A stretch of 64,000 bases of DNA from Kaustia mangrovi. Its GTDB lineage: Bacteria; Pseudomonadota; Alphaproteobacteria; Rhizobiales; Im1. Location: the NCBI RefSeq assembly GCF_015482775.1, contig NZ_CP058214.1, positions 1,550,001 to 1,614,000 of the forward strand, written 5' to 3'. Position numbers and translations under genes: made by a program. The notes under the pieces are model-generated. The model was not told the DNA's origin, ran no database searches, and was given only the letters and a program-made list of their open reading frames with translations. Positions 57,396 through 64,000 of this stretch are shown piece by piece; the first letter of the stretch is position 1, and every line of letters starts with the position of its first letter.

Positions 57396-58238
57396 TCAGG
57401 CTGCGCTCACACGCGCGCCGCGAACGCCCTCGGCCAGCTTGGAGACAAGATCCCTGACGGCGGCAACGGTTCCGGGCCCGGCCACGCCGCTCTCGTCGAG
57501 CCCCGACCGTACAGCCTCGACCACCGCGGAGCCAACCACCACGCCATCGGCATAGGCCGCGATCGCCGCGGCCTGCTCGGGCGTCTTCACGCCGAACCCG
57601 ACGGCAATAGGCAGATGTGTATGGCGGCGGATCCGGTCAAGGGAGGCCTTCACGGCGGTCAGGTCGGGCGCGCGCGTGCCCGTGATGCCGAGCACGGAGA
57701 CATAGTAGACGAAGCCGCTGGTATTGGCGAGCACGGCCGGCAGGCGCTTGTCGTCGGTGGTCGGCGTCGCGAGCCGGATGAAGTTGACGCCCCTGGACAG
57801 CGCCGGGATGCAGAGCTCCTGGTCCTCCTCCGGCGGCAGGTCCACCACGATCAGGCCGTCGACGCCCGCCGCGATGGCATCCTCCAGGAACCGGTCCACG
57901 CCATAGATGTAGATCGGGTTGTAGTAGCCCATCAGGACGATGGGCGTGTCGGGATCGCCCTCGCGGAAAGAGCGGACCATGCGAAGCGTCTTCCTCAGCG
58001 TCTGCCCGCCCTTGAGCGCGCGCTGGGAGGAGGCCTGAATCGCCGGGCCGTCGGCCATGGGGTCGGTGAAGGGCATGCCGATCTCGATCATGTCGGCGCC
58101 GGCGCCGGGCAGGCTCTTCAGGACCTCAAGCGAGGTGTCGTAATCGGGATCCCCGGCGGTCATGAAGGTGACCAGCGCGGCACGGCCCTCCGCCTTGAGG
58201 GCCTCGAAACGGGCGTCGATACGGGTCGCGGTCGTCAT
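57396..58238 (-). CDS. trpA: Tryptophan synthase alpha subunit
   Basis: A 280-residue TIM-barrel subunit that releases indole from indole-3-glycerol phosphate for TrpB. Motifs: [20 protein letters not shown], the catalytic Glu/Asp region [29 protein letters not shown] and [12 protein letters not shown] start at the ATG at 58238 ([11 protein letters not shown]); the open frame continues upstream out of phase with trpB and is spurious. It is 5 bp after trpB. Confidence 0.95.
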   Translation of the reverse strand: MTTATRIDARFEALKAEGRAALVTFMTAGDPDYDTSLEVLKSLPGAGADMIEIGMPFTDPMADGPAIQASSQRALKGGQTLRKTLRMVRSFREGDPDTPIVLMGYYNPIYIYGVDRFLEDAIAAGVDGLIVVDLPPEEDQELCIPALSRGVNFIRLATPTTDDKRLPAVLANTSGFVYYVSVLGITGTRAPDLTAVKASLDRIRRHTHLPIAVGFGVKTPEQAAAIAAYADGVVVGSAVVEAVRSGLDESGVAGPGTVAAVRDLVSKLAEGVRGARVSAA

Positions 58239-58243
58239 CTCTG

Positions 58244-59488
58244 TCACATCTCCACGCCCAGATGCCCGGCGACGGCGAAGACGTCCTTGTCGCCGCGCCC
58301 GCACATGTTCATCACCAGGATCTCGTCCGTCCCCATGGTCGGCGCGAGCTTCTCCACATAGGCGAGCGCGTGGGACGGTTCCAGCGCCGGGATGATGCCC
58401 TCCAGCCGCGTGCATAGCTGGAAGGCGTCGAGCGCCTCGCGGTCGGTGATCGCCACATAGTCGACCCGTCCGCTCTCCTTCAGCCAGGCATGCTCCGGCC
58501 CGATGCCGGGATAGTCGAGCCCCGCCGAGATCGAATGCGCCTCGGTGATCTGGCCGTCGTCGTTCTGCAGGAGATAGGTGCGGTTGCCGTGCAGCACGCC
58601 CGGCCGGCCGCCGGTCAGCGATGCGGCATGCTCGCCCGTCTCGATGCCGCGGCCCGCCGCCTCCACGCCGAAGATCCGGACATCCTTGTCGTCGAGGAAG
58701 GGATGGAACAGGCCGATGGCGTTCGAGCCGCCGCCGATGCAGGCGACCAGCGCGTCCGGCAGGCGGCCTTCCGCCTCCACGATCTGCTCGCGCACCTCCT
58801 TGCCGATCACCGACTGGAAGTCGCGCACCATGGCCGGATAGGGATGCGGGCCCGCCGCCGTGCCGATGATGTAGAAGGTCTCCTCCACATTCGCCACCCA
58901 GTCGCGCAGCGCCTCGTTCATGGCGTCCTTGAGCGTGCGCGAGCCCGACGTCACGGGCTTGACCTCCGCGCCGAGCAGCTTCATGCGGAAGACGTTCGGC
59001 TTCTGCCGCTCCACATCCTCCTCGCCCATATAGACGACGCAGGGCAGGCCGAAGCGCGCGCACACCGTCGCGACCGCCACGCCATGCTGGCCGGCGCCGG
59101 TCTCTGCGATGATGCGCGTCTTGCCCATGCGCCGGGCGAGCAGGATCTGGCCGAGGCAGTTGTTGATCTTGTGCGAGCCAGTGTGGTTCAGCTCGTCGCG
59201 CTTGAAATAGACCTTCGCGCCGCCGAGATGCTCGCTCAGCCGCTCGGCGAGATAGAGCGGGCTCGGCCGGCCGGCATAGGTGGCGTTGAGCGAGGCCAGC
59301 TCGGCATGGAAGGCCGGGTCGGCCTTCGCCGCCTCGTAGGCCTCCTCCAGCTCCAGGATGAGCGGCATCAGGGTTTCCGCGACGAAGCGGCCGCCGAATA
59401 TGCCGAAATGGCCGCGCTCGTCGGGTCCCGAGCGATAGGTGTTGGGTACGCTGTCGGTCTTCACTTGGGTCATGATCTTTGCCGGCAT
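58244..59488 (-). CDS. trpB: Tryptophan synthase beta subunit
   Basis: A 414-residue PLP enzyme that joins indole and serine. PLP lysine in [15 protein letters not shown], phosphate-binding [15 protein letters not shown], and family segments [12 protein letters not shown] and [13 protein letters not shown]. An internal ATG at 59473 ([10 protein letters not shown]) could be the true start. Precedes trpA; trpF lies 55 bp upstream on the same strand. Confidence 0.96.
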   Translation of the reverse strand: MPAKIMTQVKTDSVPNTYRSGPDERGHFGIFGGRFVAETLMPLILELEEAYEAAKADPAFHAELASLNATYAGRPSPLYLAERLSEHLGGAKVYFKRDELNHTGSHKINNCLGQILLARRMGKTRIIAETGAGQHGVAVATVCARFGLPCVVYMGEEDVERQKPNVFRMKLLGAEVKPVTSGSRTLKDAMNEALRDWVANVEETFYIIGTAAGPHPYPAMVRDFQSVIGKEVREQIVEAEGRLPDALVACIGGGSNAIGLFHPFLDDKDVRIFGVEAAGRGIETGEHAASLTGGRPGVLHGNRTYLLQNDDGQITEAHSISAGLDYPGIGPEHAWLKESGRVDYVAITDREALDAFQLCTRLEGIIPALEPSHALAYVEKLAPTMGTDEILVMNMCGRGDKDVFAVAGHLGVEM

Positions 59489-59543
59489 TCGTGCCGTGTT
59501 TGGCGCGTGCGGCCCGATTGCCGCCGCCTCCTCCGGGCCCTAC

Positions 59544-60197
59544 TTACCGCGCCGCCCGGGCCGCCTCAATGAATTTCCTGATCAGGCGCGCATCCTTCAC
59601 CCCCGGCGCGCTCTCCACGCCGGAGGAAACGTCGACAATGGGCGCCCCCGTCACCGCGATGGCCCGTGCGACATTCTCCGCCGTCAGCCCGCCCGACAGC
59701 ATGAAGCCGGCGCGCGGGGCCCCGTCGGCCTCCATCAGGTGCCAGTCGAAGGTGATGCCGTTGCCGCCGGGCAGCGCCTCGGCAAGGTTCTCCGGCGCCT
59801 TGGCATCGTAGAGGATCAGTGCGGCGGCGTCCCCATAGGCCTCCGCCCCCCGCACATCCCCGGCGTCGCGCACCTTCACCGCCTTGATGACCGGGGTGGC
59901 GAAGCGCTCCGCGATCTCGCGCACGCGCTCCGGGCTCTCATGGCCGTGGGCCTGGATAAAGTCCGGGCGGATCGCCTCGACGATCTCCCGCAGCGTCGCG
60001 TCGTCGGCATCGACCGTCAACGCCACGATGCGGGCGCGCCCCTTCGCGCGGGCGGCGAGCTCGCGCGCGGTATCGAGGCTCACATGGCGCGGGCTCGGCG
60101 GATAGAAGACGAGACCGACGAGGTCGGCCCCCGCCTCGAGCGCCGCGTCGAGCGCGGCCGCGCTCGTCAGCCCGCAGATCTTGATGTCCACCGCCAT
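59544..60197 (-). CDS. trpF: Phosphoribosylanthranilate isomerase
   Basis: A 217-residue TIM-barrel enzyme of tryptophan synthesis. Motifs: the active-site cysteine in DIKICGLTSAAALDAAL, GLVFYPPSPRHVS, and LSGGLTAENV with VDVSSGVESAPGVKD at the end. The ATG at 60197 is chosen because the family N-terminus is MxVDIKICG; a GTG at 60209 overlapping the pyrF stop is an alternative. With trpB and trpA it completes a trpFBA group. Confidence 0.94.
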   Translation of the reverse strand: MAVDIKICGLTSAAALDAALEAGADLVGLVFYPPSPRHVSLDTARELAARAKGRARIVALTVDADDATLREIVEAIRPDFIQAHGHESPERVREIAERFATPVIKAVKVRDAGDVRGAEAYGDAAALILYDAKAPENLAEALPGGNGITFDWHLMEADGAPRAGFMLSGGLTAENVARAIAVTGAPIVDVSSGVESAPGVKDARLIRKFIEAARAAR

Positions 60198-60205
60198 GAT
60201 GTCCG

Positions 60206-60952
60206 TCACTCCCGGGCTGCGGAGCGGGCCGACCCAATCTCGTCGAGAATGGCCCGCGCGGCCTCCGCCGGGTCGTCGGCGCGGGTGATCGGCCGACCGA
60301 TCACGAGAATGTCGGCACCGTCGGCCAGGGCGCTCGCGGGCGTCGCCACGCGCTTCTGGTCGCCATGTGCGGCGTTTTCCGGCCGGATGCCGGGCACGAC
60401 CGTCAGGAAGGGCCCCGGGACCCGCCGGCGCAGCGCGCGCAGATCGTTCGCGCTGCAGACCACGCCGTCGAGCCCGCAATCGTGCGCCAGCCGGGCAAGG
60501 GTCAGCACATGGCCGGTCGGCGTGTCCTCGCCGCCGAGATTGTAGCCGAGCGTGGTGAGGTCGACGACGTCGAGGCTGGTGAGCACCGTGACCGCGATCA
60601 GCTTCGGGCGCCTCGCCTCGTCGATCTCGGCGACCGTCTCGCGCGCGGCCCGCAGCATGGCCGGCCCGCCGGAGGCATGGACGTTCACGATGGCCGGCAG
60701 GGGATCGAGCGACATGAGCGCGCGCAAGCCGCCCGCGACGGTGTTGGGGATGTCGTGCAGCTTCAGGTCCAGGAAGATCGGAACGCCCGCCTCCGCCACG
60801 CGCTCATAGCCCGCCCGGCCATGGGCGTAGAAGAACTCCAGCCCGATCTTGACGTAGCCGACCGTGCCGGCGAGCGCGCGGGCAAGGCCCGCCGCGGTTT
60901 CGGGATCGGTGGTGTCGAGCGCGACACAGATCGGATTGTCCGGCGGTGCCAT
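60206..60952 (-). CDS. pyrF: Orotidine 5'-phosphate decarboxylase
   Basis: A 248-residue TIM-barrel enzyme, last step of UMP synthesis. The catalytic set is in PIFLDLKLHDIPNTVAGG; other motifs are VALDTTDPETA, VGYVKIGLEFFY, VTVLTSLD and VVPGIRPENA. The ATG at 60952 is preferred because GGGAG sits just upstream; an ATG at 61000 would add 16 residues. It is immediately upstream of trpF, and the two probably share a transcript. Confidence 0.93.
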   Translation of the reverse strand: MAPPDNPICVALDTTDPETAAGLARALAGTVGYVKIGLEFFYAHGRAGYERVAEAGVPIFLDLKLHDIPNTVAGGLRALMSLDPLPAIVNVHASGGPAMLRAARETVAEIDEARRPKLIAVTVLTSLDVVDLTTLGYNLGGEDTPTGHVLTLARLAHDCGLDGVVCSANDLRALRRRVPGPFLTVVPGIRPENAAHGDQKRVATPASALADGADILVIGRPITRADDPAEAARAILDEIGSARSAARE

Positions 60953-61000
60953 GGGTCTCCCTGTCGTCCAGTCGGCGAAGATCTCCGCACGCCCTGTCAT

Positions 61001-61326
61001 ATAGTGCGTGCGTGCGCCTTATAGCAGACCGGCCCGCCCGGGAAAACGGGAGCGGGCCGGGCGCCGGGTGGCGATCCTGTCCAATTAGAACGGCACCGGC
61101 CCACTCCCCCACCCGGCCACCCACGGAAGTATCATCTCATGGGTGGCCGGGTGGGGGAGTGGGCCGGTGCAGCCTGACCGGATAACACGCTAGAGCATAT
61201 TTCACTCAAGTTGGGACAGACCGCTCATCCCGGCGAAAGCCGGGATCTGTCGCCAACTGCCTGAGATCCCGGCTTTCGCCGGGATGAGCGGAGAGGAATG
61301 CCGATTCAACCTGACCGCAATCTGTT
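61001..61326. other. pyrF upstream region with two repeat elements
   Basis: About 330 bp between pyrF and the cyclodeaminase-family gene, both on the minus strand. It contains the second copy of the long palindrome (61093-61170) and a REP-like inverted repeat (61189-61331). The pyrF promoter should lie in the first ~90 bp (61001-61090). Confidence 0.7.
61093..61170. repeat. Long palindromic intergenic element, copy 2
   Basis: Perfect 31-bp arms (61093-61123 and 61140-61170) around a 16-nt loop that is the same as in copy 1 (18954-18969) except for one base. The flanking bases are also similar (GAACG before, AGCCTG after). Both copies have the same orientation. Confidence 0.9.
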
Positions 61327-61331
61327 CTAGC
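61189..61331. repeat. REP-like extended inverted repeat
   Basis: A core of two perfect 26-bp arms (61223-61248 and 61264-61289), each of which itself folds as CCCGGC-GAAA-GCCGGG. Outer flanks also pair imperfectly (GCTAGAGCATATT at one end, complement of GCTAGAACAGATT at the other). Elements built on this core are widespread in alphaproteobacterial intergenic DNA. Its right end overlaps the stop codon of the next gene. Confidence 0.75.
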
Positions 61332-62289
61332 CGGCCACGCGCTCGTGGATGAGCATGGCTCCGGCGAGATCCTCGAGCGCGGCACCGACCGACTTGAAGA
61401 CCGTGATCTCCTCCTCGCTCTCGCGGCCACGCGAACGGCCAGCCACGAGATCGAACAGATCCGCGCGGATCCGGTCCTCGCTGAGCGCGCCGGAGCGGAC
61501 CGCCTGCACGATATCGCCGGCCTCCGACAGCGCCCCCTCGCGCGTGTCGACGAAGACCGAGCCGCGCCGCATCGCCTCGTCGTCGCTCTCGCGCAGCTCC
61601 GGCTTGAACGCGCCGACGAGATCGAGATGGGCGCCGGGCTTCAGCCATGCGCCCTCCACCAGCGGACGGTCGGACATGGTCGCGCAGGACACGATGTCGG
61701 CCTCGCCCACGGCGGCGGCGAGATCGCCGCACATCTGCGCCTCGAAGCCCTCCCGGCCGAGTTCGGCGGCGAGTTCGGCCGCCTTCTCCCGCGTGCGGTT
61801 CCACACCGAGACCCGCCGGATCGGGCGGACGGCGGCATGGGCGCGCACGAGATGGCCGGCAAGGGCGCCCGCGCCCACCATGACCATGGTGTCGGCGTCC
61901 TTGCGGGCGAGATAGTCGGCGGCGAGCGCGGAGGCGCAGGAGGTGCGCCGCACGGTCAGTTCCACCCCGTCGATGATCGCGACCGGCGCGCCGGTCTCGC
62001 CCGAGATCAGGAAATAGGAACCCTGGATGCTCGGCCGTCCGGCGGCGGGATTGTCGGGGAACACGGTGAGCACCTTGAGGCCGATGAAGCCGTCGCCGGC
62101 CGCGGCGTCGGAGAAGTCCGACCAGGCGGGCATGAGCAGCAGCGTTGCCTCCGGGTGGCCCGCGCGCTCGACCCCGTGATGATGGCGCAGCGGCGCCACG
62201 ATCCCGCTCGCGAACCCCTTGCGCAACGCCTCCACCATGTCGCCATAGCTGACATGGCGGCGGATTTCCTCTGCCGAAATGACCTGCAT
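61327..62289 (-). CDS. Ornithine cyclodeaminase / mu-crystallin family protein
   Basis: A 320-residue NAD(P)-binding protein of the ornithine cyclodeaminase/alanine dehydrogenase (Archaeglobus type)/mu-crystallin family. The substrate domain has HHHGVERAGHPEATLLLMPA; the Rossmann motif is MVMVGAGALAGHLVRAHAAV (about 125-144), followed by RVSVWNRTREKA. The ligand (ornithine, alanine, or an imine) is not clear. The ATG at 62289 has GAAGGGGAA upstream. The TAG stop lies within the end of a REP-like repeat. The usual neighbours lapA and ihfB follow upstream. Confidence 0.85.
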   Translation of the reverse strand: MQVISAEEIRRHVSYGDMVEALRKGFASGIVAPLRHHHGVERAGHPEATLLLMPAWSDFSDAAAGDGFIGLKVLTVFPDNPAAGRPSIQGSYFLISGETGAPVAIIDGVELTVRRTSCASALAADYLARKDADTMVMVGAGALAGHLVRAHAAVRPIRRVSVWNRTREKAAELAAELGREGFEAQMCGDLAAAVGEADIVSCATMSDRPLVEGAWLKPGAHLDLVGAFKPELRESDDEAMRRGSVFVDTREGALSEAGDIVQAVRSGALSEDRIRADLFDLVAGRSRGRESEEEITVFKSVGAALEDLAGAMLIHERVAG

Positions 62290-62371
62290 GCTTCCCCTTC
62301 GGATGGCTGTGGCCGCCTGGACCGGACCGGATGACGGGCTCCTGCCGCACGCGCGGCGGGGCCGCTGCGGC

Positions 62372-62704
62372 CTAGTCGCGGGATGTGAGTGAGTGGCCGG
62401 AGGCCTCGCCGGCATGGCGGCCGGAGCCCTGCCCGGACTTGAGCGTGCGGACCTCCGCCTCCGCGCGGCGCGCGGCCTTGCGCCACTTGCCCTGGGCGAA
62501 CCAGGCACTCGCCCCGCCGATCAGCATGCCGAGCACGATGGAGGCCAGCAGCAGCGCATAGAGCGGCAGCGAGACGGAGAACCACGGATCGGTCGTGGAA
62601 AAGGGATCGAGCGAGAAGGTCACCCATTCCCTGTTGGCCACCGCCACCACGATGATGATCAGCGCGGCGGGAACGCCGACGATCCAGGACACTGTTCGCT
62701 TCAC
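62372..62704 (-). CDS. LapA domain membrane protein
   Basis: A 110-residue protein with two helices (IVGVPAALIIIVVAVANREW and LYALLLASIVLGMLIGGASA) enclosing the LapA/DUF1049 motif WVTFSLDPF, then a basic cytoplasmic tail. LapA-type proteins in other bacteria work with LapB in lipopolysaccharide assembly control. In Rhizobiales a gene of this type lies between ihfB and trpF, as here apart from the pyrF and cyclodeaminase genes. Confidence 0.85.
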   Translation of the reverse strand: MKRTVSWIVGVPAALIIIVVAVANREWVTFSLDPFSTTDPWFSVSLPLYALLLASIVLGMLIGGASAWFAQGKWRKAARRAEAEVRTLKSGQGSGRHAGEASGHSLTSRD

Positions 62705-62938
62705 GGGCCTGCTCTCCGGATAGGCGTGGTCGATATGCCGGACGCGCGGGCGAGCGCCCCGGCCGCTCCGTCAAACGGTTGGAGCCGATCGGCGGCGATG
62801 CGCCCGGCCAACCCCTGCGGGCACATTAAAGCAATGTCCATCGGGTTTGAAGCGGCAGCGTTTCGGGGCGAAACCCATGGAGGCAAGATATCGGGGGAGA
62901 TGGCCGGAGCGCCCCGGCCGGCATGGGAAAGTCCGAAA

Positions 62939-63223
62939 TCAGTCGGCGCCGTTCAGCCGCTCGCGCAGCTCCTTGCCGGTCTTGAAATAGGGCACGCGCT
63001 TGGCGTCCACCTCGACGGGCTCGCCCGTGCGCGGATTGCGCCCGACGCGCGCGTCGCGCTCCTTGATGGAGAACGCGCCGAAGCCCCTGAGCTCGACACG
63101 GTCGCCATCGGCGAGCGCGGTGCCGATCTCGTCGAGAATGGTGTTGATGATCCGTTCGACGTCACGCTGGTAGAGGTGTGGGTTCTGCTCAGCGATCCGC
63201 TGGATCAGCTCCGATTTGATCAT
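62939..63223 (-). CDS. ihfB: Integration host factor subunit beta
   Basis: A 94-residue DNA-bending protein. It has [17 protein letters not shown] at the start, [20 protein letters not shown] in the beta arms and the DNA-intercalating Pro in GRNPRTGEP. The ATG at 63223 has the strong ribosome binding site GGAGGGGGGA right before it; an upstream in-frame ATG is less likely. It works with the alpha subunit (not in this window). Confidence 0.96.
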   Translation of the reverse strand: MIKSELIQRIAEQNPHLYQRDVERIINTILDEIGTALADGDRVELRGFGAFSIKERDARVGRNPRTGEPVEVDAKRVPYFKTGKELRERLNGAD

Positions 63224-63281
63224 TCCCCCCTCCACCGTCATCCGATTGTCCCCGGAATCGCTAACGGATACCCGCAAAGAT

Positions 63282-64000
63282 TTAGTCGGGAGCCTGCCAA
63301 ACCGATATCAGGCCGTCAAGACTAAGTCGTTCTGCACGAAGTGTTTTTCCCGTGGATGCAATCAAATTTGCCACACCCGGAAGACCGGCGCTGCGGGCAA
63401 GCCAGGCCAGCCCCAGAGGCACGAGGCTCAGCTCGTCGTCCTCCTCGACCTTCCAGTCCACCGCCTGGAGGTCCTTGGAGATGCCGCGCTCGGCCTCCAG
63501 CCAGTCGCGCGCCTGAGCCTCCCCGCCGATCTCGTCGATCAACTTCTCCTTCAGCGCCTGACGCCCGGAATAGACCCGGCCGTCGGCGAGCCGGCGCGCG
63601 GTCGCCGCGTCGAAGGGCCTGCGCTCGGCGACCAGCCCCACGAACCAGTCATAGGCGTCGTCGACCATGCCCTGGGTGACGGCGCGCGCCGCGTCGGTGG
63701 TCGGCTCGAAGGGCGACGGCACGGCCTTGAGCGGCCCGCTCTTCACCGATTCGACCGTCACGCCCAGCGAGGTGAGGAGGTCCTCCACCTGCGCCCACTG
63801 GAAGATGACGCCGATCGAGCCCGTGGTCGTGTTGCCGCGCGCCACGATATGGTCGCCCGCCACGGCGACGAGATAGCCGCCGGAGGCCGCGACCGTCCCC
63901 ATGACGGCGACGACCGGCTTGTCGGCGGCGATCTTGCGGATCTTGCCGTAGAGCGCCTCCGCCCCGACGGTCGTGCCGCCCGGACTGTCGATGCGCAGGA
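63282..64000 (-). CDS. sppA: Signal peptide peptidase SppA (5' end outside window)
   Basis: The C-terminal ~239 residues of SppA, a membrane serine protease that degrades cleaved signal peptides. The frame is open through the window edge ([17 protein letters not shown] is the segment at the edge). The nucleophile is in [15 protein letters not shown] and the general-base lysine in [13 protein letters not shown]. The stop is 58 bp upstream of ihfB. Start and signal anchor are outside the window. Confidence 0.93.
   Translation of the reverse strand, partial: LRIDSPGGTTVGAEALYGKIRKIAADKPVVAVMGTVAASGGYLVAVAGDHIVARGNTTTGSIGVIFQWAQVEDLLTSLGVTVESVKSGPLKAVPSPFEPTTDAARAVTQGMVDDAYDWFVGLVAERRPFDAATARRLADGRVYSGRQALKEKLIDEIGGEAQARDWLEAERGISKDLQAVDWKVEEDDELSLVPLGLAWLARSAGLPGVANLIASTGKTLRAERLSLDGLISVWQAPD

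Noticed and set aside
58239-59063. N-terminal extension of trpA to 555 residues
   Set aside because: The added part is trpB read out of frame; TrpA has its normal length from 58238.
61093-61170. Palindrome as a Rho-independent terminator
   Set aside because: The stem is strong but no T-run follows on either strand; the duplicate at 18923 suggests a repeat family instead.

Overview
The window is high-GC bacterial chromosome, almost certainly from an alphaproteobacterium of the Rhizobiales/Hyphomicrobiales type. The gene orders point there: murA, DUF2948, hisD, UPF0262, phosphatase, infA, maf, yacG and tRNA-Phe; pckA, chvI, chvG, hprK, EIIA-Man, HPr and ahcY; divL, a tsaE-amgK fusion, murU, addB and addA; and trxA, folC, accD, trpABF, lapA, ihfB and sppA. 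No genus is claimed. I see no rRNA, CRISPR array or intact mobile element.

Positions 1 to about 17.3 kb look accessory and are visibly less GC-rich. They hold two DUF1254/DUF1214 exported proteins (one frameshifted), a DMT exporter with a divergent LysR regulator, an AraC regulator, and a short arylsulfatase relic. Next comes a coherent cluster: a CaiC-like acyl-CoA ligase, a LysR regulator and a tightly coupled six-gene operon. That operon encodes a polyamine-type ABC importer (binding protein, ATPase, two permeases), an FAD amine oxidoreductase and an amidohydrolase-like protein that lacks most metal ligands. The section ends with an IS5-type transposase relic beside tRNA-Phe, where the conserved chromosome begins.

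From 17.3 to 23.2 kb lie housekeeping genes on the minus strand (yacG, maf, infA, an LMW-PTP-like protein, UPF0262, hisD, DUF2948, murA). The infA/phosphatase gap carries a 39-bp tandem repeat joined to a long palindrome. From 23.3 to 32.1 kb is a polyamine and acyl-CoA section: a puuB-like oxidase, two back-to-back puuA-like ligases, a pcaF-type thiolase, a gamma-glutamyltranspeptidase and pckA. From 32.3 to 39.2 kb are hugZ, the ChvG/ChvI envelope-stress system, hprK with EIIA-Man and HPr of the regulatory PTS, and ahcY. ahcY has an apparent frameshift that is probably a sequence error.

From 39.3 to 52.3 kb are a DUF1772 membrane protein with a divergent TetR, then DivL (tyrosine at the phospho-acceptor position), the TsaE-AmgK fusion, MurU and the AddB/AddA repair nuclease. 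A small accessory insert (class IV aminotransferase, MerR regulator, MBL-fold hydrolase) separates addA from trxA. The rest is folC, accD, trpA, trpB, trpF, pyrF, an ornithine cyclodeaminase-family gene, lapA, ihfB and a sppA cut off by the window edge. A second copy of the palindrome and a separate REP-like inverted repeat lie between pyrF and the cyclodeaminase gene.

Three genes (a DUF1254 gene, ahcY, merR) each become intact if one base is added to a G/C run, so the assembly probably carries homopolymer undercalls.
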